IMG/VR virus record: IMGVR_UViG_3300028577_000090 | Location: 1 to 36,319 of that record | Length of the DNA stretch: 36,319 nt | Origin: a virus | Direction: 5' to 3' (one strand) | In this document: piece after piece, positions 15,167 through 24,839 of the stretch | Layout of the letters: each line of letters opens with the position of its first letter | How positions within the stretch are numbered: position 1 is the stretch's first letter | Translations under genes and position numbers: made by a program | The notes under the pieces: model-generated | Seen by the model: the letters and a program-made list of their open reading frames with translations, nothing else | Databases searched by the model: none | What the model was told of the DNA's origin: nothing

Positions 15167-16311
15167 AGCTCCCGTACAAGCGCCCCAGCGATCCGGAGCT
15201 GGCGCAGCTATACGACGCCATCAACGAGGTAGCGCAGGCCCAGGTCACCACGTCCGAGGCCCCGGGGCTCATCACCGCCGTCCCGACGTTCGCCGAGCTG
15301 CGCAAGACGCCGGGCGACGTCACGGGCGCCGCGGGCCCGCCCGCCATCACCGTCAGCGGCATCAAGGCCCCCGGGGACAACGGCGCGGCCATGACGTTCG
15401 CGTGGAAGCCCGGGGACGCCCGGGACGACAACAACGGCGACAACAGCACAGGTGACGGCATCGTGGCCGTGGTGGGCATTGACCGCGGGCGGTGGACGCG
15501 CGCGCAGGCGGTGGCCTCGGTGCAGACGCTCACCGCGGGCACCGGCATCAGCCTGACCGGCCCGGCTGCCACCCCTACGATCAGCAACACGGGGGTCATC
15601 AGCGCCACCGCCGGCACCGGCCTGACGAACAGCGGGACGGCCACGGCGCCCGTGTTCAACGTGACGGCCGCGCCCGGGAAGACGCTCATTCGCCGCTCGG
15701 TGATCACCGGCAATACGACGCTCGGGAAGGCGACCGGCACCACGTTCGCGACCTGGCGAATGGTCGGCGGCGGCGGGGGCGGCGGCGGGTGCGGCACCAC
15801 GGGCCTGGCGGGCGGCGGCGGCTCCGCTGGCGGCTACGCGGAGGGCTCCACGGCCACCATCCCCTCGGCCAGCTGGTCTATCGCCATCGGCGCGGCAGGC
15901 ACGGCCGGCGTCTCGGGTGCCAGCCAGACGGACGGCGGCGCCGGCGGGAACACCACCATCAGCAACGGCACGACGACCACCACGGCCTTCGGCGGCCCTG
16001 GCGGCGTCGCCTCCACCTCCACCACACAGGGTGTCTCTGTTGCTGGCGGGGCGGCGCCCGCCGTGTCGACGAATGGCGACGTCAACAGCAGCGGCGAGCC
16101 CGGCGGCAGGGGAATCAACCTCACCACCACCGCCTGTGTCACTGGACAGGGCGGCTCCGGTCCCTTCGGCGCGGGCGGGCGCTCCAAGAGCGTGGGCAGC
16201 GCCGGTGACACGGGCATCGGCTACGGCGCGGGCGGCTCGGGAGCCTCCGTCTCGTCGTCCAACGGCGGCGCCGGCACGGCCGGGATCCTCATCCTGGAGG
16301 AGTGGGGATGA
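15163..16311 (+). CDS. Glycine-rich tail fibre/adhesin
   Basis: A 382-aa protein from GTG 15163, coupled to the adaptor. Residues 1-125 are globular, starting 'MKLPYKRPSDPELAQLYDAI'. Residues 125-200 hold Thr/Gly-rich repeats ('TAGTGISLTGPAATPTISNT', 'SATAGTGLTNSGTATAPVFN') typical of fibre shafts. From residue 202 onward the sequence is Gly-rich, opening with eight consecutive Gly, and ends 'GTAGILILEEWG'. This matches glycine-rich C-terminal adhesin domains of phage tail fibres, which form polyglycine-II sandwiches and bind cell-surface receptors. Host range is probably set partly here. Confidence 0.82.
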   Translation: MKLPYKRPSDPELAQLYDAINEVAQAQVTTSEAPGLITAVPTFAELRKTPGDVTGAAGPPAITVSGIKAPGDNGAAMTFAWKPGDARDDNNGDNSTGDGIVAVVGIDRGRWTRAQAVASVQTLTAGTGISLTGPAATPTISNTGVISATAGTGLTNSGTATAPVFNVTAAPGKTLIRRSVITGNTTLGKATGTTFATWRMVGGGGGGGGCGTTGLAGGGGSAGGYAEGSTATIPSASWSIAIGAAGTAGVSGASQTDGGAGGNTTISNGTTTTTAFGGPGGVASTSTTQGVSVAGGAAPAVSTNGDVNSSGEPGGRGINLTTTACVTGQGGSGPFGAGGRSKSVGSAGDTGIGYGAGGSGASVSSSNGGAGTAGILILEEWG

Positions 16312-16315
16312 TCGG

Positions 16316-16340
16316 ATTACTGGTCAACTTGACCACTATC
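16316..16340. promoter_or_regulatory. 25-bp palindrome, copy 5
   Basis: Perfect core GGTCAACTTGACC with left flank ATTACT and right flank ACTATC, five bases after the fibre stop codon. A different kind of promoter, with GTAGCGT boxes, follows at 16343. Confidence 0.82.
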
Positions 16341-16342
16341 TC

Positions 16343-16371
16343 TTGTAGCGTCTCGGTCTGTAGCGTATCAT
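16343..16371 (+). promoter_or_regulatory. Tail-module promoter with GTAGCGT boxes
   Basis: TTGTAG (16343-16348), 17-bp spacer, TATCAT (16366-16371). GTAGCGT occurs at 16345-16351 and 16360-16366, and the inverted copy ACGCTAC at 16380-16386. The downstream pair could form an operator of two inverted half-sites, or an RNA hairpin just before the AAGGAG ribosome site. Confidence 0.65.
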
Positions 16372-16398
16372 CGAATCACACGCTACAAGGAGACGCCC

Positions 16399-19300
16399 AT
16401 GACACGCGGAGACATCGACCGACCGATCGAGAACATCCTGATTGCCCTGGCCATCGCGGCCGTATTCGTGGCCGCCATGCTCGGCTGCGCGCCACCGAAT
16501 ACCCCGGCGACCGCCGCCACTGCTGGCTCCGCATCGGTGGCCGATGTTTCGGAGGAGGTGCCTGACATGGCCCTTCAGAAGCACCCTATTTCCTGGCCCC
16601 TGACGGGCGGCCTGGACACGAAGAAGGCCCCGCTGGTGGTGCAGCCGGGCAGCTTCCTGCGCCTGGACAACGTCGTGCAGGAGCGCCAGGGCGAGTGGCG
16701 GCGGCGCAACGGCTGGACGCAGGTATCCGCGGACACCATGCCCGAGACGGCGCCCTACACGGTGGGGGCGCTCGGGGACGCTGGGTTCTTCCTGAACGGA
16801 CAGGGCGGCCTGTCGGTCTACTCGCCGTCGCAGGCCTCGTCACGATGGTCGGGGCAGTCGGTGGTACAGCCGCCCCAGGACGTGAAGCGCACGCCGGGCG
16901 CGTCCTCGTCGTCGCTGCAGACGGCCCTGGCCACCAACGGCACCTTGGCAGCGGTGTGGACGCAGGGCCCGAGCACCGACGCGATCTCCGTCATCGACCT
17001 GACGACGAACACCGTCACGCTCACCTTCAGCGTCACCAGCGCGGGCGCCAACGTCGTGCGCGGCGCCGCCACGGCCAGCAAGCTGTGCTTCTTCACGCCG
17101 AGCTCGGGCAGCATGCTGGCATACGTGGTCGACGTGGCCACCGGTGCGCTCACGGGCCCGACCACCATCGCCACGGGACTGTGGACGACCTCCACCCCCA
17201 CGGGGCATGACGCGCGCTGGTACGGCGGGAACACGATCACCATCGTGGCTCAGGCGTCCAGCGGCGGCGATACGCGCTTCATGGAGTGGAACCCCTCCAC
17301 GGCTTCGATGGTCGTCAACGTCGCGCTGGGGACCGCAAGCAACTACGCCCTGTCGCTACTGGACGAGCCCGACGGCTCGGGAACGAGGTTCGTGGCGGCA
17401 TCCTCGACCACGCAGATCAAGGTGCTCCGCGTGTCCTCGGCCGGTTCTGTGCTCACGACGGACATCGCCGAGGGGATCGCCGCCTTTGCAGCTACCGGGG
17501 TGGCCTTCAACAACGGGGTGGACTGGAGCCTGATCTACGCGAATACCAGCGGCGGCAACCTGCGGATGAACAGCAAGAGCGGCGGGATCCTCGGGACGGC
17601 CACCGATTTCCAGCTGGCCTCCGTCTGGACCGGCTCCACGGCCACGATCGATTCGAACGCCTGGCGCGATCCGTCGGTTTACGGCTGGTCCTTCCTGCTG
17701 GGCCTGCATTCGCGGTCTGCCTCCGACCCGCAAGACTCGTGGGTGGAGATGCTGATGCCCCCCGCGGTGAACGGCATCGGGCAGCCGATCGCCGTGATGG
17801 AGTCGCTGGCGGCGGGAGGCATGCCGGCGCTGGCGGTGGGAAACCAGTTCCAGGTGGTCCGCCCATCGGCGCGCCACTTCATCATGGGCCTGCCGGTTCA
17901 GGTCATCTACGAGGACAACGCCGGCACCATCGTGCGCCACTACTCGGTGGACGTCTTCCAGAAGACGTATCTGACCAGCGCGGACGACGCCTCGGACAAG
18001 ATGGGGCGCCCGGTGCCGTACCGCTCAACGGCGTTCGTCCCCGGCGGCCAGCTGTCGTTCTACGACGGCGGCACGCTGACCCCCCTGGGTACCCGCTATC
18101 CGCCCCGCGCGCCGACCGTCACGCCGAGCACGGCGGCGGGCAACCTGACCCCGGCAAGCCAGTACGAATACGTGGCCGTGGTCGAGCAGATCGACGCGGA
18201 CGGCAACATGTGGCGCTCTCCCCCTTCGATCCCCGTCCTGGTGACCATGGGAGCCACCGACAACACCAACACGGTGGTCTTCAAGTCCTGGGAGCTGGAG
18301 ACGCTGCGCCAGTACCGGCTGGTGCTCTACCGCTCGAGCGCGGACGGAAGTTCGCCCCGCCGCTGGTACTCGCAGCTGTTCACCGCTGGCGCCAACATCA
18401 CCGTCACCGACACGTTCTCGGATGCCCTGGTGAACGCGGGCGAGGTACTTTACACGGAGGGCGAGGCGCCGAACATCATCACGCCGCCGGCCTACCTGGC
18501 GTGGCTGGCCGATGATCGGCTTTGGACCGTGAATCCCGAGTACCCGACGGAAGTCAGCTACTCGAAGAACCTGCGCCCGAACCGGCTGCCTGAGTTCACC
18601 GCCGAGAACCTGATCGACCAGGACGATCAGTACGGCGGCGTGACCGGCGGCGGCGTCCTGGACGACAAGATCGTCCTGTTCAAGCGCAACGCCGTGTACT
18701 TCCTGCAGGGCGGTGGCTTCACGGACTCGGGGAGCGGTGACAACTACGCCGCCACCATCCTATCGAGCGACGTAGGCGCTCTCCCGGGCTCCCCGGTGGT
18801 GCAGGCCGCCGACATGCTCTATTTCGTGAGCGAGCGCGGCATCATGAAGTTCGACAAGCAGGGGAACGTGACCTGGATCGGCGAGCCGGTGGACCAGTAC
18901 CTGCACCAGCCGCTCGTTCAGACGCCCGAAACCGTCTATGACGGCTGCTTTGTGCCCAGCGCCAATGAAGTGCGCTTCCTGACCACCAATTACGTCCTGG
19001 TCCACAACCTGACGTTCGATTACTGGGTGCGTTGGACGTTGAGCGGCTTCCGGCGGTGCCTGGTGGTGGGCGGGCAGATGGTCATGTTCCGCAACGACGG
19101 GACCGTGTGGCGCGAGGGCGACCAGACGCAGACCACCGACCAGGGGACGGCCTTCACCGGCGTGATTCGCTCGCCCTGGATGCGGCCGGCGCCTGGGATC
19201 CAGGGCTCACCCCCCACCAACACCTCGACGACGGGCCAGCGGGCCATGCGGCTCTACGAGGGGCGGATCGTCTACACCCGCACCAGCGGCGGCGGCCCGG

Positions 19301-19557
19301 CGGCGCTCACGGGGCGGCTCTACGCCAACAACGACGACAACCAGGTGCAGGAGTTCACCGGGCAGAGCATCGACGGCCTGACGTTGGCTGGCGCCGCGTC
19401 AATGAAGCCGCTCGCAAGCATCCAGAAATGCACGTCGTTCTCGGCAGAACTGGTACTCCCGAGTGGCGATGTTAGCGTGAGAGTTGATGGGTTTGCCGCT
19501 GTCATTGGTCTGCGCGACGGGGCTCAGGCTGTCGATCCAGGGAGCCGCTACAAATAG
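16399..19557 (+). CDS. Large tail/DNA-stabilisation protein with lipoprotein-like extension
   Basis: A 1052-aa open frame with two good starts. ATG 16399 (AAGGAG) adds 56 residues containing a hydrophobic span (13-29) that ends in MLGC at Cys30, like a lipobox. Internal ATG 16567 follows GGAGGAGG and starts MALQKHPISWPLTGGLDTKK, the opening of podovirus tail proteins of the 'GGLDTK.AP.VV.PG..L.LDNVV' type. These close the portal and form the tail nozzle (P22 gp10 / T7 gp12-like position). The body is beta-strand repeats, consistent with a propeller. The virion form is probably 996 aa from 16567. A membrane-targeted long form would be unusual. Confidence 0.8.
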   Translation: MTRGDIDRPIENILIALAIAAVFVAAMLGCAPPNTPATAATAGSASVADVSEEVPDMALQKHPISWPLTGGLDTKKAPLVVQPGSFLRLDNVVQERQGEWRRRNGWTQVSADTMPETAPYTVGALGDAGFFLNGQGGLSVYSPSQASSRWSGQSVVQPPQDVKRTPGASSSSLQTALATNGTLAAVWTQGPSTDAISVIDLTTNTVTLTFSVTSAGANVVRGAATASKLCFFTPSSGSMLAYVVDVATGALTGPTTIATGLWTTSTPTGHDARWYGGNTITIVAQASSGGDTRFMEWNPSTASMVVNVALGTASNYALSLLDEPDGSGTRFVAASSTTQIKVLRVSSAGSVLTTDIAEGIAAFAATGVAFNNGVDWSLIYANTSGGNLRMNSKSGGILGTATDFQLASVWTGSTATIDSNAWRDPSVYGWSFLLGLHSRSASDPQDSWVEMLMPPAVNGIGQPIAVMESLAAGGMPALAVGNQFQVVRPSARHFIMGLPVQVIYEDNAGTIVRHYSVDVFQKTYLTSADDASDKMGRPVPYRSTAFVPGGQLSFYDGGTLTPLGTRYPPRAPTVTPSTAAGNLTPASQYEYVAVVEQIDADGNMWRSPPSIPVLVTMGATDNTNTVVFKSWELETLRQYRLVLYRSSADGSSPRRWYSQLFTAGANITVTDTFSDALVNAGEVLYTEGEAPNIITPPAYLAWLADDRLWTVNPEYPTEVSYSKNLRPNRLPEFTAENLIDQDDQYGGVTGGGVLDDKIVLFKRNAVYFLQGGGFTDSGSGDNYAATILSSDVGALPGSPVVQAADMLYFVSERGIMKFDKQGNVTWIGEPVDQYLHQPLVQTPETVYDGCFVPSANEVRFLTTNYVLVHNLTFDYWVRWTLSGFRRCLVVGGQMVMFRNDGTVWREGDQTQTTDQGTAFTGVIRSPWMRPAPGIQGSPPTNTSTTGQRAMRLYEGRIVYTRTSGGGPAALTGRLYANNDDNQVQEFTGQSIDGLTLAGAASMKPLASIQKCTSFSAELVLPSGDVSVRVDGFAAVIGLRDGAQAVDPGSRYK

Positions 19558-19577
19558 CGGTCAACGTGACCACTAAT
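19553..19577. promoter_or_regulatory. 25-bp palindrome, copy 6
   Basis: Core GGTCAACGTGACC. It overlaps the TAG stop of the large tail gene and the first two bases of ATG 19576, filling the gap between the genes. Just upstream is a CCGCTA/TAGCGG inverted repeat (19545-19560). Confidence 0.75.
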
Positions 19578-21294
19578 GGCTGACGGCACCGTATACGCGA
19601 CGCAATCTCAGGCATCTGGGACGCAGACGTTCGCGACGCAATATCAAGACGTCGTTGATCCGTCGACGGGCAAACAGGTCACGATCAAACTGCTAGCGAA
19701 CGGCTCACCGGATACGTCCGACCCGGCCACCGCGTCTTACGTGCAGAACCAGGCCCTGGTAAATCAAGGGACGTCTGCGAATGGCGATCTGGGAGGTGGC
19801 ACGGGGGGCGGATCGGGGGCGCCCCCGACGAGTCAGGGATCGGCGGGAGGCTCGTCTGGCGGCAACCCGCTCGACCCGGCCACGGCGCTGAAGAACCTGC
19901 AGGCGTTCGATCCGAATGCTCCCCTACCCGACCAGTTCAAGATCGACCCCGGCACCGTCACGCCGGGGCAGGCAACCCCAGGTGTCGCAGCCACCGCGCC
20001 GGTGATCACCGCGCCCGGGGCGGTCTCGGCGCCGAGTCTCGACTTCAACACGGGGCTCACGGCGCCGCAGATCACCGCCACGCCCACCGCGGGGACGGTC
20101 CCGGTGGTCAGCGCGCCGCAGCTGGGCCCGGCGCCCACGGTGAGCGCGGGAAGCGTAGGGGGCGGCTCGGTCTCCGCGCAGAACATCGACCCGAGCGCCG
20201 CCACCGCCACCCCGGTAGCGGACGTGAGCGCCCAGGGTGTGGGCCGGGACGCTGAGACACAGGGCCTCGACTACCTGAAGGGCGTTGCCGAGGGGACGAC
20301 GACCACGGCAGCCGACAAGCTGCTGCAGAAGGGGGTAGACGAGAACGTGGGCGCGGCCTACGGGCTCGCGGCCTCGCTGCAGGGCCGGAACCCCGGACAG
20401 GCGCTGCGCCAAGGGCTCACGAGCGCGCGCACCGCCGTAGCGAAGTCGTCCGCCGATGTCGCCGCGCAGAAGGCGCAGGAGCAGCAGACGGCAATGCAGC
20501 AGTACGCCACGCTGGGAACCTCCATCGCTGGCCAGGATCTACAGGCCGCGATGTCGAATCAGTCGAAGGATCTGCAGCTCAGCGTCACCCAGATGCAGGC
20601 GAAGATCGACGTGCTGAAGGCGAACCAGGCCTCCCAGCTCAGCGCCGGTGAAGCGACGCTGGCCAGCCAGACGCAGGCCCAGATCGCCACGCTGCAGTCG
20701 CAGACGAACGTCGCGATCGCGCAGCTGCAGACCTCAACGGCCCGGGACATCGCGAACCAGACGGCGCAGCTCGACGCCTCGAAGGCGAACGCCGCCAACA
20801 CGATCGCCGTCAACATCGCCACCCTGCAGGCGCAGGTCCAGGTCGAGGAGGCCAACCTGCAGGCGGCGACGTCGACGCAGAACACCCAGGCCCAGATCGA
20901 TGCGCAGAAGGCGATCACGCAGTACCAGGGCCAGCTCGATCTCCTGAAGCAACAACAGGACCAGCTCTACGACGCCGCCAAGACCAACGCGGCCAACGCG
21001 ACGCAGACCAACATCACGAACGCCAACAACGCCACGACGGTGGCCACATCGAACGCCGCCAACACGACGCAGGCGAGCATCGCGCAGCAGCAGCTTGCCG
21101 AGAAGGCGAAGGCGGATGAGAACACCATGGACGCCCAGCTCGCCCAGCTCGGGCTCTCCTCTCTCGTGGCGCAGCTGAACGCCGCCATCGAGAACGCCAA
21201 GACGGACCAGCAGCGCCAGGCGGCTGAGGACTCATTCTGGGCGAGCATCATCGGCACCGGAGCGAAAGCGGGGACGGCAATCGCCGCACTGTAA
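19576..21294 (+). CDS. Ejection/internal virion protein 1
   Basis: A 572-aa protein. The first 230 residues are low-complexity Gly/Ser/Thr/Pro/Ala. Residues about 260-540 form a very long Ala/Gln-rich coiled coil (AQKAQEQQTAMQQYATLG..., QTQAQIATLQSQTNVAIAQL...). The end is a short hydrophobic helix (IIGTGAKAGTAIAAL). This layout, and its position after the tail nozzle gene and before two similar proteins, fits podovirus ejection proteins. Those are stored in the head and injected to build a channel across the envelope. No enzymatic domain seen. No ribosome site other than the palindrome precedes the ATG. Confidence 0.7.
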   Translation: MADGTVYATQSQASGTQTFATQYQDVVDPSTGKQVTIKLLANGSPDTSDPATASYVQNQALVNQGTSANGDLGGGTGGGSGAPPTSQGSAGGSSGGNPLDPATALKNLQAFDPNAPLPDQFKIDPGTVTPGQATPGVAATAPVITAPGAVSAPSLDFNTGLTAPQITATPTAGTVPVVSAPQLGPAPTVSAGSVGGGSVSAQNIDPSAATATPVADVSAQGVGRDAETQGLDYLKGVAEGTTTTAADKLLQKGVDENVGAAYGLAASLQGRNPGQALRQGLTSARTAVAKSSADVAAQKAQEQQTAMQQYATLGTSIAGQDLQAAMSNQSKDLQLSVTQMQAKIDVLKANQASQLSAGEATLASQTQAQIATLQSQTNVAIAQLQTSTARDIANQTAQLDASKANAANTIAVNIATLQAQVQVEEANLQAATSTQNTQAQIDAQKAITQYQGQLDLLKQQQDQLYDAAKTNAANATQTNITNANNATTVATSNAANTTQASIAQQQLAEKAKADENTMDAQLAQLGLSSLVAQLNAAIENAKTDQQRQAAEDSFWASIIGTGAKAGTAIAAL

Positions 21295-22784
21295 TGGCCG
21301 ACGACTCACAGCCCAGCACCATCGTCGTCAACCCCCAGGCCGCCTGGGAGCAGTCGGTCACCGCACCGACGAGCAGCGACACCACGAAGGCCCTGTCCGC
21401 GCCCCAGGTGGCCGAGCAGGCGTCGAGCGCCGCGCTCACGAAGGACGAGATCGCCGGCACCGCGCCCAAGGCGGCCTACGACACGGGCGTGGCGCAGCTC
21501 CAGGCGGACGCCGCGAAGAACAACGAGAAGATCGCCGGCGCCACGCTGCAGGAGAAGAGCGCCGTCGACGAAAAGCAGATGGCGAACATCGCGGCGAAGG
21601 CCGAGGTGCTGCGCCAGGCACAGGAGGCGATCAAGGCGACGCCGGCCCCCGCCCTCTTCGCGGACCGCCAGGGCTGGCAGAAAGTGATCGGTGCCATCGG
21701 GATCGCGATCGCGGGCATCGGCGACGCGAAGGAAGCGCGCGACGCCTCGATCTTGCACCGCGAGCGCGGGCCGTCCGCCGTCGACAGCATCATCAGCGCC
21801 GACCTCGAGCGCCAGAAGGCGAACATCAAGCGCCTGACGGACGTCCAGATCATGGCGAAGGAGGGCGTGAAGGACGCCATCCAGGCCCGGGAACTGGCGC
21901 TGGCGAAGGTGGACATGAAGGGGGCCGCCCTGCTGAACCTCGCCGCCCAGCACGCTGAATCGCTGTTGAAGGCGAAGGGCGTGGAGGCGCCCGCCATCCA
22001 GCAAAACGAGCTGGTGCTGAAGCTGCGCCGGGATGAAGAGACGCGGAAGGCGGCGGCGGTAGCCGGGCTGACCAGCGAGCACACCGCCGCGAGCTCCAAG
22101 ACGGAGACCACGAACCGCATCAGCGATCCGACGCCGAGCGCCCCCACCGGCCGGGTGGCCATCGTGAAGAACCCCGACGGCTCGGACGCGGGGCTGGCGC
22201 CGGCCGCCGCCGCGAACACCGTGAACGAAGAGACGGCGAAGCGAATCACCGTGGAGCGAACGGGGCGCGAGTACCTGGACTTCGTGAAGGCGCACCCCCA
22301 TGTCATGCCCGGCACCGCCGAGTACCACAAGGCCGAGGCCCTTCACGCCGAGATGGTGACGGCGCTGGGATCCGTCTCCGCGCTGGGCAAGAGCGACGAG
22401 ACGAACGCCCTCGAGGCGAAGCGCCTGGGGCCATCGGGCACCGGCGTGTGGAGCACCCAGCCGGCCCTCATCTCGAAGATCCTGGACACCAACGCCAAGG
22501 CCGGTAAGACGCGCATCAAGCTCACCGCCGGCACGGCCACGGAGAAAGACGGGAGCCCGAAGGAGATGCCGGCCGCGCCCGCCCCCACCCCTCAGACCGC
22601 CGCGCAGGGCCAGACGGCGCCGATGGTGCCGCCCGCCGATCAGGCCGCCGCCGCGGCGAAGAAGCCCGCGCGCGCGCCGAACAGCCCGTGGACGCCCGAG
22701 ATGCGAGACGCGGCGAAGTGGATCACCGCGCACCCCGGTGACCCGCGCATCCCCGAGATCCGCAAGAGGCTGGGCCTGCCATGA
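21294..22784 (+). CDS. Ejection/internal virion protein 2
   Basis: A 496-aa protein whose ATG overlaps the previous TAA. It is helical and Ala/Lys/Glu-rich, with a hydrophobic glycine segment at about 139-150 (IGAIGIAIAGIGDAK) that could insert in membranes. It has a C-terminal Pro/Ala linker and ends with 'WTPEMRDAAKWITAHPGDPRIPEIRKRLGLP'-like basic sequence. As the middle gene of three it is likely part of the injected channel. No close family recognised. Confidence 0.68.
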   Translation: MADDSQPSTIVVNPQAAWEQSVTAPTSSDTTKALSAPQVAEQASSAALTKDEIAGTAPKAAYDTGVAQLQADAAKNNEKIAGATLQEKSAVDEKQMANIAAKAEVLRQAQEAIKATPAPALFADRQGWQKVIGAIGIAIAGIGDAKEARDASILHRERGPSAVDSIISADLERQKANIKRLTDVQIMAKEGVKDAIQARELALAKVDMKGAALLNLAAQHAESLLKAKGVEAPAIQQNELVLKLRRDEETRKAAAVAGLTSEHTAASSKTETTNRISDPTPSAPTGRVAIVKNPDGSDAGLAPAAAANTVNEETAKRITVERTGREYLDFVKAHPHVMPGTAEYHKAEALHAEMVTALGSVSALGKSDETNALEAKRLGPSGTGVWSTQPALISKILDTNAKAGKTRIKLTAGTATEKDGSPKEMPAAPAPTPQTAAQGQTAPMVPPADQAAAAAKKPARAPNSPWTPEMRDAAKWITAHPGDPRIPEIRKRLGLP

Positions 22785-24799
22785 CCTTCGACCCCGACAA
22801 GTTCATCGCCGAGTACGACTCCCAGCCCGCCGCCGAAGGCACGCCGCCACTGCTGGAGCGTCCGGTCACGCCGCTGGAGCCGGGAAACATCAACCTCGAC
22901 ACCCGCCCTCGCGTGCGCAATCCGGACGGCTCGATCAGCACCGTCCGTTCGATGTCCAGCGAGCAGGACGGCAAGGAAGTCCTGGTGCCCACTGTCAGCG
23001 ACGACGGGCGGATCATGTCCGATGACGAGGCGTGGGCGCACTATGAGAAGACGGGCAAGCACCTGGGGAAGTTTCGGACGCCCGAAGAGGCGGACAAGTT
23101 CGCGAAGAGCCTGCACGAGGATGAGGCCCGCAAGCTCACCATGGGATTGCCAGACTACGCGAACGACCCCATTCCGCCCGCGCCCCCTCACGACGAGGTG
23201 AAGCCGGGGCAGGCCGCCCAGGTCCGCACCGCGATCGCAGATGCGATGGCCAAGCCTGGCTTCGCCGAGCTGCCCCCCGCCCAGAAGCAAAACGCCATCA
23301 TCGAGGCCGTCCACGCCGTCACGCGCGCCGCTGGCGCCGCCGTGCCGCTGGGTCACGTCGTGGGTGCGGGCCTCGAAACGCTGCCCGTGGTGGGCAACGG
23401 GCACACGTTCCACGAGAACCTGGACGCGCTCGACCAGGGCGCCGCCGACGCGCGCGCGGCGCATCCCGTGGCGAGCACCATCGGCACCACGCTGGGCCTG
23501 GGCGCGACCGTTGCCGCCTCGGGAGGCTTCATGGCTCCCGGCTCGACGGCGCCCGTCGCGGGCCCTTCCCTGGCGCGCTTGGTGGCCCCGGTGGGCGAGA
23601 ACGCGGCGATTGGCGGCGTGCAGAACGCGACCGAGACGGCGGCGCGCGGCGGGGACGCGGGCGACGTCCTACGCGCGGGCGGCGATGGCGCGCTGGCCGG
23701 CGCGGCGCTGGGCGCGGCTGTGCCTGCCGCTGGCGCGCTGGCGGGGAAGACGCTAGTGGGCGCGGTGAACCGCTCAGACAACCGCATGCTGAAGGAGGTG
23801 GGCGACGGTGCCCCCAAGGTGCAGCGGTTCAAGCTGAACGAGCGCGGCGACGACGTGGTGGACCTCATCCGCCGCACGCCCGAGCTCGAGAAGACGTACA
23901 AGAAGCCGTCGGAGTTCGCGGGCGCGGCGGTGCGGCTGCTGGGGAAGAATGGCGGCGAGCTGGACAGCATCTACGAGGCGGCCGACAAGGGCGGAAAGAT
24001 CGGCGCAGATCAGGCCGTGAAGGCCGTTCAGTCCGTGCAGGCGAACGTCGGGAGCACGCTGGCGGGCGAAGAGGTGGCGGCGGCCATGAAGCCGACCCTC
24101 GACAAGCTACAGCGCCGCGCCGACAAGATGCAGCCCATCGGCGGATCCGAGCTGCGCGCAGAGGTGACGCGCCTGCAGAACATCGCCAACGCCAAGGGCC
24201 CTACTGCGCCCCCCACCGAGGTTCAGAAGGCAGCCGGCGCCGCGGCGAACGCGCTCCGTGACGTGCTGGAGAAGCACGTGGAGACGAACCTGCCCGGCCA
24301 GTTGCAACGCGTGCAGCAGCTCAACGGCGACCAGACGCTGCTTTCTCGCATCAAGGGCGCCGCCGAGTACAAGGCGATGAACCGGCCGAACGAGAACACG
24401 TCCCGGCTGGCCGAGATCGGCAAGGGCGTGGTCACCCACGGCGCGCACACCGCGGGCCTGGGCGAGGCGGTGCACGGGGCCATGTCTGGCAGCGTCCCCG
24501 AGATCGCCGCGGGTGTGGCTACCGCCGTCGCACCGCACGTGATTCCACCGGTGGCGCGCGCTGCTGACGAGGCGCTGGCGAAGATGGGCCGCGCCGCCGG
24601 ACAGTCGCGCACAGCGCCCGTGGGGGGGCTCATCGAGCGCATCTCCCAGGCAAAGAACCCGGGCCAGGTGCACAGCGAGCTGATGTCGCACATTTTCGGC
24701 AACGCCCAGTCCCCCGAAGACGTTCCCGAGCCCGAGTCGTTCGGGCCCCGCGAGACCAACAACAGCGAACCCGACTCGCTACTGGCGCCGAAGAAATGA
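22781..24799 (+). CDS. Ejection/internal virion protein 3
   Basis: A 672-aa protein overlapping the previous gene by four bases. Residues about 42-120 carry a recognisable conserved phage module: 'NPDGSISTVRSMS', 'DGKEVLVPTVSDDGRIMSDD', 'AWAHYEKTGKHLGKF' and 'EEADKFAKSLH'. This module occurs in internal virion proteins and in structural proteins with muralytic partners. A long Gly/Ala-rich segment (about 185-330) has membrane-like stretches, followed by helical repeats. The role is probably DNA ejection across the envelope. I see no lytic transglycosylase catalytic motif. Confidence 0.75.
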   Translation: MTFDPDKFIAEYDSQPAAEGTPPLLERPVTPLEPGNINLDTRPRVRNPDGSISTVRSMSSEQDGKEVLVPTVSDDGRIMSDDEAWAHYEKTGKHLGKFRTPEEADKFAKSLHEDEARKLTMGLPDYANDPIPPAPPHDEVKPGQAAQVRTAIADAMAKPGFAELPPAQKQNAIIEAVHAVTRAAGAAVPLGHVVGAGLETLPVVGNGHTFHENLDALDQGAADARAAHPVASTIGTTLGLGATVAASGGFMAPGSTAPVAGPSLARLVAPVGENAAIGGVQNATETAARGGDAGDVLRAGGDGALAGAALGAAVPAAGALAGKTLVGAVNRSDNRMLKEVGDGAPKVQRFKLNERGDDVVDLIRRTPELEKTYKKPSEFAGAAVRLLGKNGGELDSIYEAADKGGKIGADQAVKAVQSVQANVGSTLAGEEVAAAMKPTLDKLQRRADKMQPIGGSELRAEVTRLQNIANAKGPTAPPTEVQKAAGAAANALRDVLEKHVETNLPGQLQRVQQLNGDQTLLSRIKGAAEYKAMNRPNENTSRLAEIGKGVVTHGAHTAGLGEAVHGAMSGSVPEIAAGVATAVAPHVIPPVARAADEALAKMGRAAGQSRTAPVGGLIERISQAKNPGQVHSELMSHIFGNAQSPEDVPEPESFGPRETNNSEPDSLLAPKK

Positions 24800-24808
24800 C
24801 GCTGGGGG

Positions 24809-24833
24809 ATTTGTGGTCAAGTTGACCGGATAT
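24809..24833. promoter_or_regulatory. 25-bp palindrome, copy 7 (inverted orientation)
   Basis: Perfect core GGTCAAGTTGACC. The flanks read ATTTGT on the left and GGATAT on the right, so relative to the other copies it is reversed. It lies between two genes, just before ATG 24840. Confidence 0.82.
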
Positions 24834-24839
24834 TCCTGG

